In this document: positions 8,837-17,478 of the stretch, piece after piece | Layout of the letters: the number at the start of each line of letters is the position of its first letter | How positions within the stretch are numbered: the stretch's first letter is position 1 | From: Chlamydia trachomatis | GTDB lineage: Bacteria; Chlamydiota; Chlamydiia; Chlamydiales; 2-12-FULL-49-11 | Assembly: GCA_945862365.1 (NCBI GenBank) | Contig: CAMAXK010000008.1 | Coordinates: 1 to 61,194, forward strand | DNA length: 61,194 nucleotides | Direction: 5' to 3' | Made by a program: the position numbers and the translations under genes | The notes under the pieces: generated by a model | The model's input: only the letters and a program-made list of their open reading frames with translations | The model's database searches: none | What the model was told of the DNA's origin: nothing

Positions 8837-9490
8837 ATGAAGAAGAGTATTTTTAAAGTAATGGCTGATCCAAGAGGCTTTATGAAAGCTATCCCTGCTA
8901 ATAAAATAGGTAAGATACCTCTATTTTTAGCTTGGATTGTGGGTATGGTCTTTGTGATGAGGCAATCTGCTGGTTTTCAGTTAAGTTTATACATGCCATT
9001 TGGCTACGTTATATTAGGATGCCTAGTTCTTGCTATTCCATTTGGTTATATCATCCTAAATTTGTTTTCTTTATTGATTTTATGGAGTGGAAAGCTTTTT
9101 AAGGGGATAGGATCCTTTAATCAGATATTATCTGCAGTAACCTTTGGTAGGGTACCTGAGATCTTTATAGTGCTTTGCTGGCTATTATTGATTGTAATCC
9201 TTGGCCCTGCAACGTTTACGCAAGTATATGTTTTAATAGATCTTCCTCAAATAGTCACCATTTTACTTTTTACTCAGATGTTCTTTTATATTTGGGAATT
9301 TGTGATCACCCTTCATACAGTTGGAGAGGTACAAGGATTTTCTGCATGGATGAGTTTATGGAACTTTATCCTTGCCGGTATAGTTTTACTTGCAATCACT
9401 TTTGTTTTTGAGTTTTTAATCGCTTTATTTTTTCAAGTACCCATCAGCGGGGGTTCCGCTACAACCACAGCGTTAAGCTTATTAACATAA
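8837..9490 (+). CDS. Yip1-like integral membrane protein
   Basis: A 217-residue membrane protein with about five hydrophobic segments (roughly 28-45, 50-82, 105-130, 135-158, 180-207). The N-terminal KVMADPRGFMKAI and the overall hydropathy match the YIP1 domain, a family of bacterial and eukaryotic membrane proteins with no agreed bacterial function. The Shine-Dalgarno is poor. It is followed 13 bases later by an exported protein, so the two are probably cotranscribed. Confidence 0.7.
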   Translation: MKKSIFKVMADPRGFMKAIPANKIGKIPLFLAWIVGMVFVMRQSAGFQLSLYMPFGYVILGCLVLAIPFGYIILNLFSLLILWSGKLFKGIGSFNQILSAVTFGRVPEIFIVLCWLLLIVILGPATFTQVYVLIDLPQIVTILLFTQMFFYIWEFVITLHTVGEVQGFSAWMSLWNFILAGIVLLAITFVFEFLIALFFQVPISGGSATTTALSLLT

Positions 9491-9503
9491 AAGGATATTA
9501 ATA

Positions 9504-10064
9504 ATGAATAATATAAGAAAGGTAGTTTTTGGATTAGCGTTGCTTTTCCCATCTTTAAATAATGTAATGGCAAATGGGCTTACTACAGCGGTAGATACAG
9601 AGTTTAACTCTTGGCATCAAGTTCGCTCAGAAGATGGTACGTGCATGGCCACATTTCCAAGAAAGCCTGATCATATGCAACAAGATATGAAAATGCGTGG
9701 TTCAGAGGAAAAATTACGTTACGATGTATATGTTGCTGATCTTCAAAGAAAAGAGGTGTTTATGGTGTTAATTGCCAAATACCCAGGTGAGGTAAGAAAA
9801 GAGGATGCAAAAGGTAATTTAGAGCATTTTTTAAATACGTTAATTGCACAAAATCCAAATAATCGATTGATTTTTGCAGAAGTTACAGAAGTTGCTGGAA
9901 ATCCTGCAATGGACTTTTTTATCAGAACAGATGCGGTTTATTTTAAAGGTAGAGCTATTCAGGCAAATAATTCCCTCTATTTACTTGCTATGGAATGTGA
10001 GATCAAAAATTACCATGAGCACCATTTCAACCATTTCATCAATAACTTCTCTTTAGACAAATAG
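9504..10064 (+). CDS. Exported protein sharing a domain with the RDD protein at 52.1 kb
   Basis: A 186-residue protein with a Sec-type signal peptide (MNNIRKVVFGLALLFPSLNNVMA, cleavage near 23). The mature part starts WHQVRSEDGTCMATFPRKPD and ends with a GNPAMDFFI motif and FNHFINNFSLDK. The same pattern (W-x-x-V, FP-x-KP, G-x-PAM, F-I-N-x-F) is found in the C-terminal half of the protein at 52153-53103, so both carry one periplasmic domain of about 150 residues. Function unknown. It overlaps the 3' end of rnhC by 12 bases (convergent) and follows the Yip1-like gene closely. Confidence 0.75.
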   Translation: MNNIRKVVFGLALLFPSLNNVMANGLTTAVDTEFNSWHQVRSEDGTCMATFPRKPDHMQQDMKMRGSEEKLRYDVYVADLQRKEVFMVLIAKYPGEVRKEDAKGNLEHFLNTLIAQNPNNRLIFAEVTEVAGNPAMDFFIRTDAVYFKGRAIQANNSLYLLAMECEIKNYHEHHFNHFINNFSLDK

Positions 10065-10943
10065 ATCGTTATAAGTCTTAAAGTGTAGTTTTGATACTTC
10101 GTTTAACATTCCTTTCCCATGCAGGGAGAGGAATTTTTTTCCCGCTAAAATTACCTTTTTAGAAGCACCTTTAGGAATCTGCATTCCATAATCATTTGAT
10201 AATTTATCCATACCTTTTACAAATGCATCCCTTGCTAAAATAGAGGCAGCAGCAACTGCAATATCTTCTTCTGCTTTAGTTCGTTCTGTAAGGTTGATAT
10301 CATTATTTCCTGATCTTTGTAGAAGATTTGTCATAAATGGTGGTTTTACAAATTGATCCACCAACACCTCTTTACAACCAATTCGCTCAGAAAGGCTGGT
10401 CATTGCTTTTACATGACCCCACCCTAGAAGATAGTTAAGATTTTGAAACTTTTCATATAGCTCGTTATATTTTTTAGGGAAGATGGTGAGGGTTTCATAT
10501 TCACAATGGTTTTTTAACTCACGGGCAATTTGAGAGATTTTAGGATCGGTAAGGGTTTTTGAATCCGTTACCCCAAGATTTATAAGAAAATCTGTTTGGG
10601 AAGGGTTAAAGTAGAAGCTGCAGATACAAAGAGGTCCAAAAAAATCTCCTTTTCCTGCCTCATCGCAACCAATTCTTGGTTTTTGATCAATAGTACTTTT
10701 TGGATGTGAGTAGGAAACATTTTTCAAGATTTCTGGCTCAAGATAAAAAATAATAAAGTCGTCTTTATCTTTTCCTTGTACGGTAAATTTTCCAGATAGA
10801 TAGAAGCTACAGGAAACTCCTGAAGTGGTGGCTGAAAAAATAGTATAAGGAGGGAAAGTGAGTGTAAAGCCCTTTTCCACAAGGTCTTTTTTCATTTTTT
10901 CCGCAAGGGCAGGATTTAATTTAGTCACATAACAATTACTCAT
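10053..10943 (-). CDS. rnhC: Ribonuclease HIII
   Basis: RNase HIII cleaves RNA in RNA-DNA hybrids and removes misincorporated ribonucleotides. The N-terminal TBP-like hybrid-binding domain spans about 1-85, and the catalytic domain starts with RIGCDEAGKGDFFGPL, whose paired Asp-Glu and Gly-Lys-Gly are diagnostic of HIII rather than HII. A later acidic residue is in GVTDSKTL and another in EVLVDQFVKPPF. I chose MSNCYVTKL (ATG at 10943, 296 residues); another ATG at 10955 adds MILF. Chlamydiae typically carry both HII and HIII. Convergent with the exported protein, divergent from the HTH gene. Confidence 0.93.
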   Translation of the reverse strand: MSNCYVTKLNPALAEKMKKDLVEKGFTLTFPPYTIFSATTSGVSCSFYLSGKFTVQGKDKDDFIIFYLEPEILKNVSYSHPKSTIDQKPRIGCDEAGKGDFFGPLCICSFYFNPSQTDFLINLGVTDSKTLTDPKISQIARELKNHCEYETLTIFPKKYNELYEKFQNLNYLLGWGHVKAMTSLSERIGCKEVLVDQFVKPPFMTNLLQRSGNNDINLTERTKAEEDIAVAAASILARDAFVKGMDKLSNDYGMQIPKGASKKVILAGKKFLSLHGKGMLNEVSKLHFKTYNDLFV

Positions 10944-11022
10944 GAATAATATCATACCTGTGATTGAAGTAATTGTCTATATCAGTTACTCTAATTTCTT
11001 ACCCCAACAATTGAGGAAAAAG

Positions 11023-11442
11023 ATGGTTTTAGAGATGATGACCCTTGGAGATATTTACAAGGCAAAAAGATGTGAGCTGAACTTATCGGTTAAAGAGGTG
11101 GAAAGTGCAACTTCCATAAGAGCCTCCTATATAGAGGCCATAGAAACTGGTATTGGATTAGAAACATTATCTTATGTTTATATACAAGGATTTATGAGAC
11201 AATATGCAACCTTTTTAGGGCTGGATCTTGCCTCTCTTGAAAGAGAATACAAAGAGGCTTTTAAGCCTTTACAAACCGAGCCGTCTCCTAAAGAGTTTAA
11301 TTATGGGATAGGAAGCATAGAAATGAGAGCCGGGACTTTGCAAGGCTCATTTTGGAAGTCAAATAACATTATTTGGGGTGCTTCTTTTATAGCGATATTT
11401 GCTGTAGCATTTATGTTGATAAAGCTTCTTGGCATTTTTTGA
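11023..11442 (+). CDS. RodZ-like membrane-anchored helix-turn-helix protein
   Basis: A 139-residue protein from the ATG at 11023, which has GAGG six bases upstream; an in-frame ATG at 10942 would run into the rnhC start. The N-terminal domain (about 8-80) is a Cro/CI-like HTH of the RodZ type: LGDIYKAKRCELNLSVKEVESATSIRASYIEAIETG. A single membrane segment lies at the C-terminus (IIWGASFIAIFAVAFMLIKLLG). RodZ links MreB to the cell envelope; chlamydiae keep MreB and RodZ for division (established). It lacks the long periplasmic domain of E. coli RodZ, as chlamydial versions do. A membrane-bound regulator is the alternative. Confidence 0.75.
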   Translation: MVLEMMTLGDIYKAKRCELNLSVKEVESATSIRASYIEAIETGIGLETLSYVYIQGFMRQYATFLGLDLASLEREYKEAFKPLQTEPSPKEFNYGIGSIEMRAGTLQGSFWKSNNIIWGASFIAIFAVAFMLIKLLGIF

Positions 11443-11505
11443 AAAAATCTATTGGATATTTGAATGTGTTTCACATACAATGTTCATTTACATAAAGAGG
11501 TAACT

Positions 11506-13509
11506 ATGAACGGGCAAGAAATTGGTGATTTTGAAATTAAACGAGTCATTGGTGAAGGGTCTTTAGGGCCAGTTTATTTAGCAGAACATAAATTCATTAA
11601 AAAGCAATTTGTTCTTAAATTTCTTCCTGAATCTTTACAAGATGATCTTGAATTTAAGGGGGCATTCACCGAGGGCATTTCTAAGGTGGCAAGTTTAGAT
11701 CATGAAAATATTGTAGCAGTTCATAATGTATCTTCCTATAAAGATAAGCTTTTTATCATCTCAGATTATATCCCTTACAAGTTTGGATCCTCGATGAACT
11801 TAGCTCAATATCTTTCCACATGCTCCAAAAGATTGGATGAAGCTCAAATTTTACAAATTTTGAAAGAAACAGCTTTTGCCTTAGATTACATTCATGGGAA
11901 ATCTTTGAAGGATCCTATGGTTCATGGCGGGTTAAAACTTTCCAATATTTTACTTTCAGAGAATAAAGATGAGTCTTTTAAGGTAAAATTAACGGATGTG
12001 GGAATAGTTCCCATGCTTGGCTCAAGCTATGTGATGCATCATATGATGGAGACGTTACTTTCTGTATCTTCTGATAAAATGCAATACCCTCAACAAAAAC
12101 GTCATTTTCTACAAACCCTTTCCTTCATGGCACCAGAGCAAAGATTTTCTGAAGATCGAAAGGCGAGCTTTAAGTCTGACATTTATTCTTTTGGCGTTTT
12201 GGTCTACTTTTTATTAATGGGCTATTTACCAGAGGGGCATTTTGTGTTACCTGGTACTATGTATAAAAATAGTGGTGTAGATTGGGATATGATCATTAAA
12301 GCCTGTCTGGCGCAACTTCCAGGATCTCGACCAGAGAATTTAACCGCTTTAATCAAAAGCGCAAGTTCGATGACAAAACTAGAAGAGATTAAAGTTCCTG
12401 TTATAAAGTCAGCTTATTCTTATGAAGCTGTAGAACAAGAAGAGAAGGAGGAAATTTCTTCTTTTGCAGCAGCTGAGACTGTAGAAGAGGCAAAAGAGAT
12501 GGCTTATGTAAGAGCTAAGCCTGTGGAAAAAGAGCCTGTCTTAGAACCTTCTAAATCTTATGAGACAAAAAACACTATTTCAGATCTTGAAAGAAATTTG
12601 ATCGGTGGTTTTTCTCGTCCTTTAAATGTAAGCGCTATGAAAATGAAACCAAAAACCTCTGAAGAGGTAGAAGGAACTGAAGCAGTTGCCACGTTAGAGG
12701 AAATTGACCCTACGTTGATCTTTAAGAAGGAAAAAATGGTGAGAGCCTATAAACCTGAAAAAATTTCTAGAGATGATATTAGCCCTTTACAGACAAAATC
12801 AATCGATATACCTGCAGGAACTTATGAAAGGGGAAGTGAAACAGGGGCAAGGGATGAAAAACCAAGACATAAAATTCATTTAAAAGCTTTTTCTATGGAT
12901 ATTCACCCAGTAACCAATGAACAATTTCGAAGATTTTTATTAGTGATGGAGGGGGAAAAAGATGAATTTAACCATGATACCATCCTTTTAAAGGAATCTA
13001 GAATTAAACGGCAAGCAGGGGATGTGACGATTGAAACAGGTTATGCTAAGCATCCTGTAGTTGGCGTAAGTTATTATGGAGCCAAAGCTTATGCTAAATG
13101 GGCGGGTAAGCGTTTACCAACAGAGGCTGAGTGGGAAGTTGCTGCCTCCATGGGTAATATTAAAAATATTTTCCCATTTGGAGAAGAGATTGAACGTTCT
13201 GAGGCTAATTTTTTTAGCTCAGATACAACCCCTGTAATGAGTTATCCACCATCGAAAAATGGGTTGTATGATATGGTGGGCAATGTTTACGAATGGTGTG
13301 AAGATTGGTATGACTATAGTTTTTATGAAACATCGGCTCTAGAACCTGATAGTCCAGAAGGACCAAAGCAGGGGGTATATAGAGTTTTACGCGGTGGCTG
13401 CTGGAAGTCTCTTGTAGATGACATGAGATGCTCTCATCGTTTTAGAAATAATCCAGGAACGATGAATAAGACCTATGGCTTTAGATGTGTTCAATCAAAA
13501 GAAAATTAG
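11506..13509 (+). CDS. pkn1: Pkn1-like protein: Ser/Thr kinase-like domain plus formylglycine-type (SUMF1) domain
   Basis: A 667-residue protein; the ATG at 11506 has AAGAGG just upstream (11495-11500). Residues about 8-290 form a Hanks-type kinase fold with GEGSLG (16-21) and Lys38. The catalytic loop reads HGGLKLSN (140-147) instead of HRDLKxxN, the metal motif DVG (164-166) instead of DFG, while APE (209-211) is intact. A Glu-rich linker (about 305-425) leads to a C-terminal FGE-sulfatase domain (about 430-665) with KRLPTEAEWE, GNVYEWCEDWY and RVLRGGCWKS. The same fusion is known from chlamydial Pkn1. Loss of the HRD aspartate suggests a weak or inactive kinase; the paired catalytic cysteines of true FGE are also not at the expected spacing. 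Confidence 0.88.
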   Translation: MNGQEIGDFEIKRVIGEGSLGPVYLAEHKFIKKQFVLKFLPESLQDDLEFKGAFTEGISKVASLDHENIVAVHNVSSYKDKLFIISDYIPYKFGSSMNLAQYLSTCSKRLDEAQILQILKETAFALDYIHGKSLKDPMVHGGLKLSNILLSENKDESFKVKLTDVGIVPMLGSSYVMHHMMETLLSVSSDKMQYPQQKRHFLQTLSFMAPEQRFSEDRKASFKSDIYSFGVLVYFLLMGYLPEGHFVLPGTMYKNSGVDWDMIIKACLAQLPGSRPENLTALIKSASSMTKLEEIKVPVIKSAYSYEAVEQEEKEEISSFAAAETVEEAKEMAYVRAKPVEKEPVLEPSKSYETKNTISDLERNLIGGFSRPLNVSAMKMKPKTSEEVEGTEAVATLEEIDPTLIFKKEKMVRAYKPEKISRDDISPLQTKSIDIPAGTYERGSETGARDEKPRHKIHLKAFSMDIHPVTNEQFRRFLLVMEGEKDEFNHDTILLKESRIKRQAGDVTIETGYAKHPVVGVSYYGAKAYAKWAGKRLPTEAEWEVAASMGNIKNIFPFGEEIERSEANFFSSDTTPVMSYPPSKNGLYDMVGNVYEWCEDWYDYSFYETSALEPDSPEGPKQGVYRVLRGGCWKSLVDDMRCSHRFRNNPGTMNKTYGFRCVQSKEN

Positions 13510-13531
13510 TATTTTTCTATTGTAACCTATC

Positions 13532-13557
13532 CATATCTGTGTTAATGAACAGATATG
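13532..13557 (+). promoter_or_regulatory. Perfect palindrome over the start codon of the permease (LexA-box-like)
   Basis: CATATCTGT (13532-13540) and ACAGATATG (13549-13557) are perfect 9-base inverted repeats around GTTAATGA. The last three bases are the ATG of the next gene, and no Shine-Dalgarno is visible. The core CTGT-N8-ACAG equals the gammaproteobacterial SOS-box consensus; whether any LexA-like protein exists here is unknown. As RNA it would fold into a hairpin holding the start codon in the stem. Confidence 0.45.
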
Positions 13558-15426
13558 AAAGAAAAAATTTCTCAAATTGATCGCGGCACAATGAAGCGGG
13601 TGCTTGGCGTTTTTGATATCTTTGCCATTGGTTATGGTGATATGGGATCATCAATTTATTACGCTTTAGGAATTACAGCATTTTTTGCCCTAGGTGCTAC
13701 ACCACTTGCCTTGCTTATTGCAGGGGGGGTATTTATTTGTACTGCCTTAACCTATGCAGAAATGACATCTATATTTTTAGATGCAGGTGGATCGGCCTCT
13801 TACACCCGTAAGACCTTTAATGATTTCATCTCTTTTATTGCTGGATGGAGTCTATTACTTGATTTTATAGTGACAATTGCCATTTCAAGTTTTGCAATCG
13901 CCCCTTATTTATCCTATTTCATCCCAAAACTGATGGAACCTCAATATAAAGTGGGGCTTAGCTGTTTTCTTATTTTAATTCTTCTGGCTTTAAATATTAG
14001 AGGGATAAAAGGTTCTACTCGGATATCTATTGTTTTAACAACGATCACAATTATAACCCAACTTGTGATCATCGTTTATGCAATATTTACTGTCGTAAAT
14101 TTTCCAAATTTTTTCCACCATTTAAAAATTGGTGGCACAGATACTCTTTGGTCTCCTAATTGGGAACATTTTTTACATGGTGTAGCTATGGCGATGGTTG
14201 CCTATACAGGTATTGAGTCTATGGCTCAACTTTCCTCTGAGGCAAAAGACCCTGCAAAAACCATCCCAAAAGCGATCATACTTGCCATGGGTGTATTAAT
14301 TATTTCATACATTGGGATCTCTTTAGTAGCCCTTTCTGTCTTAACACCACAGCTTCTTAGTACAAAATTTCTTGATGATCCGATTTCTGGAATTGTTGAA
14401 CAATTACCTGGATTTGGTGCATGGCTTGCCCCGTGGGTGGGGATTTTAGCAGCTGTAATTTTACTTGTTGCAGCAAATGCAGGTCTTATTGGTTCATCTA
14501 GACTTGCATTTAACATGGGTGAATATTTTCAATTGCCTCGTATATTTTATACACTCCATAAATCAAGACAAACTCCTTATATTTCTTTATGTTTTTTTGC
14601 CGTTTGTTCTATCCTTATTTTGATTGCAAGTTTTGGTCAGCTCTCCTTTTTAGCAGATTTATATAATTTTGGAGCCATGCTTGCCTTTTTTTCTGCACAC
14701 ACTTCATTAATTGCTCATAGAATTCAATTTCCAGACAAACATCGCCCATTTAGAATATGGGGAAATATTGGCTGGAAAAATATAAAAATACCAGTGACAG
14801 CGATCATTGGAGCTATCTCAACCCTCTCTGTTTGGATTTTAGTGGTGATTTCAAAACCTTATGGAAGGATTCTTGGATTTTCATGGGTGGGTCTTGGGTT
14901 ACTTATGTATTTCTTCTACAGAAAAGGACAAAAAATTTCGGCCTTTGGAAACCTTGAAGTAGAAAAAATACGGATTTCAGAGCTTTCTGAAATCCAGGTG
15001 AAAACCATCCTTATCCCTACCCGAGGGCATATGGGTATAGAAACGATTCAAATCGGGTGTATGATCGCAAAGATGTTTAATGCAAAAATCATCGTTATTC
15101 ATGTTATTGAAGTTCCTGAGACCATACCATTAACCTCTGCCCTAAATAAAGCGGATAAATACTCTTTAGCACTACTGAAAAAGGCAGCGGCCATTGCTCT
15201 TGATGTTGGTGTCGAGATGGAATTAAAGTCCATCCATGCAAGATCACCTCTTCGTGCGATTAAAGATGTAGCAGAAAGCAACAACATTGATTTAATTATC
15301 CTTGGAGCGCTAGTGAATAAGGCTATTGGACCTCTTGCACAAAATTTGATGCGCCGGTTTGTAAACTGCCGTATATGGATTTTAGGATCCTCAGGGTTTC
15401 AAATGCCAAGCATTACTAAGGTTTAG
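13555..15426 (+). CDS. APC-superfamily amino-acid permease with C-terminal universal stress (UspA) domain
   Basis: A 623-residue protein. Residues about 12-445 are an amino acid-polyamine-organocation transporter with roughly 12 membrane segments (GVFDIFAIGYGDMGSSIYYALG at TM1, EMTSIFLDAGGSASYTRK and MVAYTGIESMAQLSSEAKDP as typical APC signatures). Residues about 475-615 are a UspA domain: KTILIPTRGHMGIETIQIG, IIVIHVIEVPE and DLIILGALVNKAIGP. Such fusions occur in several phyla and are thought to let a nucleotide-binding domain regulate transport. The substrate cannot be told. The start codon lies in a palindrome; an internal ATG at 13591 is an alternative. It overlaps the 3' end of oppF by 11 bases, convergent. 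Confidence 0.9.
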   Translation: MKEKISQIDRGTMKRVLGVFDIFAIGYGDMGSSIYYALGITAFFALGATPLALLIAGGVFICTALTYAEMTSIFLDAGGSASYTRKTFNDFISFIAGWSLLLDFIVTIAISSFAIAPYLSYFIPKLMEPQYKVGLSCFLILILLALNIRGIKGSTRISIVLTTITIITQLVIIVYAIFTVVNFPNFFHHLKIGGTDTLWSPNWEHFLHGVAMAMVAYTGIESMAQLSSEAKDPAKTIPKAIILAMGVLIISYIGISLVALSVLTPQLLSTKFLDDPISGIVEQLPGFGAWLAPWVGILAAVILLVAANAGLIGSSRLAFNMGEYFQLPRIFYTLHKSRQTPYISLCFFAVCSILILIASFGQLSFLADLYNFGAMLAFFSAHTSLIAHRIQFPDKHRPFRIWGNIGWKNIKIPVTAIIGAISTLSVWILVVISKPYGRILGFSWVGLGLLMYFFYRKGQKISAFGNLEVEKIRISELSEIQVKTILIPTRGHMGIETIQIGCMIAKMFNAKIIVIHVIEVPETIPLTSALNKADKYSLALLKKAAAIALDVGVEMELKSIHARSPLRAIKDVAESNNIDLIILGALVNKAIGPLAQNLMRRFVNCRIWILGSSGFQMPSITKV

Positions 15427-16471
15427 GAACTCTTAGGTTACATAAAAGATGATGATCAGTACTTACTTTTTGCCTTGAGGGATAAACAGCTGAGCAAATT
15501 CCTTTTTTCTCTGTACATTTATCAAAATAAGGGCATCTTTTCTCTTTTACCTCAATATGGATAGGCTTTCTTTTAAAGGCAGCAGTCATTGAGTTTTGCA
15601 ATTCTTTGACAAATTGAGGCATAGATTTATGGCTGCAGACATTTATATCATCGGCACTTACTTCTTCTAATCTTTCTGAAACAAATGGTAGGGGATCTTT
15701 ACCAAAAACTGGGATGGCTCGAAGGAGGGTTTTTGTAAATGGGTGAAGGGGGTTGCTAAATATAGATTCACAAAGCCCTTCTTCTACAATCTTTCCTCGA
15801 TACATCACAAGACATCGATCGCTTATATTTTTTACTAAAGCTAGATCATGGGAGATAAAAAGTAATGACAACTTAAATTCATCACGCAGATCTTTTAGTA
15901 AATTGATGATAGATGCTTGCACAGACACATCAAGGGCATGGGTAGGCTCATCACAAACAAGGACTTTAGGTTTTGATACTAAAGCTCTTGCAATGCTTAC
16001 ACGTTGTCTTTCCCCGCCACTTAATTCATGGGGATAACGTTTTTTGTAAGATTTAGGGAGTTTTACACATTCCATGATTTCTTCCACGCGCTCATTTCTT
16101 GATCTTTTATTACCTATTCCATAAACAAGCAGGGGCTCTTTGATAATTTCTTCTATGGTCATTCTTGGATTTAAGGAGCTGTAGGGATCTTGGAAGATCA
16201 TTTGAATATCTTTTTTTGTTTCAAGAGATACTTTTCTACGCTCTTTATTGATTAACGTCCCTTTATAAAGTATTTTTCCCTCTGGGATTTTTGCAATACC
16301 TAATAGAGCTTTTGCAATAGAAGATTTTCCACAGCCACTTTCACCCACTAAAGCAAGGGTTTCACCTTCGTAAATATCAAAAGAGACGTTATCTACTGCA
16401 AAAAACTCTGTTTTATGCTTTTTATAGCTAATACTCAACTCTTTTACTTCTAAGAGGGGTAAGTTTGACAT
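15416..16471 (-). CDS. oppF: Oligopeptide ABC transporter ATP-binding protein
   Basis: A 351-residue ATPase. Walker A is GESGCGKSSIAKALLG, signature LSGGERQRVSIARAL, Walker B VLVCDEPTHALD and switch His in FISHD. The C-terminal oligopeptide-transporter extension with cysteines (CPYFDKCTEKKGIC) is the OppF/DppF type. Good Shine-Dalgarno (AAGGAG) before the ATG. It overlaps oppD by 22 bases and is last in the minus-strand order LRR-sulfatase, oppB, oppC, oppD, oppF. No oppA is in the window, so the binding protein is encoded elsewhere. Confidence 0.93.
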   Translation of the reverse strand: MSNLPLLEVKELSISYKKHKTEFFAVDNVSFDIYEGETLALVGESGCGKSSIAKALLGIAKIPEGKILYKGTLINKERRKVSLETKKDIQMIFQDPYSSLNPRMTIEEIIKEPLLVYGIGNKRSRNERVEEIMECVKLPKSYKKRYPHELSGGERQRVSIARALVSKPKVLVCDEPTHALDVSVQASIINLLKDLRDEFKLSLLFISHDLALVKNISDRCLVMYRGKIVEEGLCESIFSNPLHPFTKTLLRAIPVFGKDPLPFVSERLEEVSADDINVCSHKSMPQFVKELQNSMTAAFKRKPIHIEVKEKRCPYFDKCTEKKGICSAVYPSRQKVSTDHHLLCNLRVPKP

Positions 16472-17478
16472 ACGCTCTCCTTATCTACTTCTACTTTTTT
16501 TAATGGAAAATGACAAAGAACAGATCTTTGCTTATCCTCACTGATTAAAGGGGAAAAGCTCTTGCAGATCTCTTGGGAATAAAGACATTTATTGTAAAAG
16601 ATACAACCGGTTTTTGTCGCATCGGCAAGTATATGCATCACCTCAAGTCGTGAATTTTTATCCATGGATAATCTTGGAATGGCTCCTATTAACGCTTTTG
16701 TGTAGGGATGCAAAGGTGCCTTGCATACATCTTTAGAATTTCCAGACTCTACAATCGATCCTTGATACATTACAATTACACGGCTTGCAAAGGTAGAGAT
16801 AATACTTAAGTCATGAGTAATGAAAATGATACTCATAGCAAGTGTTGCCTGTAACCTTTTTAATAAATTGAGAATTTCATGCTGAATGGTTACATCAAGC
16901 GCCGTAGTGATCTCATCGGCAATAAAGACACGGGGATTTGGAGCAAGGGCGATTGCAATCATCACTCTTTGACGCATACCCCCAGAGAGTTCATGAGGAT
17001 ATTGTCTGTATATTATCTCTGCATTAGAAAGTTCGACAAGTTTTAATAGATCTAAAGTCTTACTATAGATCTCTGTATGACTAAAATGAGGGAAGTGATG
17101 CGCTAGGGTTTCATCTATCTGACTTCCGATAGTGGCTGTAGGATTTAAATAAGTCATCGGATCTTGAAAAACAATGGCAATCTCTCTTCCTCTGATTTTT
17201 CTAATTTGCTCTTCTGAAAGTTTTAATAAATTGGTTTCCCCATAAAGGATTTCTCCCTCCTCATGAGCAAAGCCGTGGGAGGTGTTTAGCTGTAAGATAG
17301 CTTTTGCCGTTACCGATTTTCCACTTCCTGACTCCCCAATAATGCCAATAAATTCATTTGGATAAAGAGAAAAATTAACATCTTTTACTGCAGGATTAAG
17401 GGTGTCTTTATCAAAGGAATAAGAAAAATTTTTTACTTGTATGAGAGGTTTACTCTGTCCTTTATAACGATTAATCAT
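16450..17478 (-). CDS. oppD: Oligopeptide ABC transporter ATP-binding protein
   Basis: A 342-residue ATPase partner of OppF. Walker A GESGSGKSVTAKAIL, signature LSGGMRQRVMIAIAL, Walker B VFIADEITTALD, switch FITHD. The C-terminal cluster (CIFYNKCLYSQEIC) belongs to the peptide-transporter family and in relatives binds an iron-sulfur cluster. It overlaps oppC by four bases and oppF by 22. Together with OppB and OppC it powers peptide uptake, the expected main amino-acid supply of an intracellular bacterium. Confidence 0.93.
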   Translation of the reverse strand: MINRYKGQSKPLIQVKNFSYSFDKDTLNPAVKDVNFSLYPNEFIGIIGESGSGKSVTAKAILQLNTSHGFAHEEGEILYGETNLLKLSEEQIRKIRGREIAIVFQDPMTYLNPTATIGSQIDETLAHHFPHFSHTEIYSKTLDLLKLVELSNAEIIYRQYPHELSGGMRQRVMIAIALAPNPRVFIADEITTALDVTIQHEILNLLKRLQATLAMSIIFITHDLSIISTFASRVIVMYQGSIVESGNSKDVCKAPLHPYTKALIGAIPRLSMDKNSRLEVMHILADATKTGCIFYNKCLYSQEICKSFSPLISEDKQRSVLCHFPLKKVEVDKESVCQTYPS

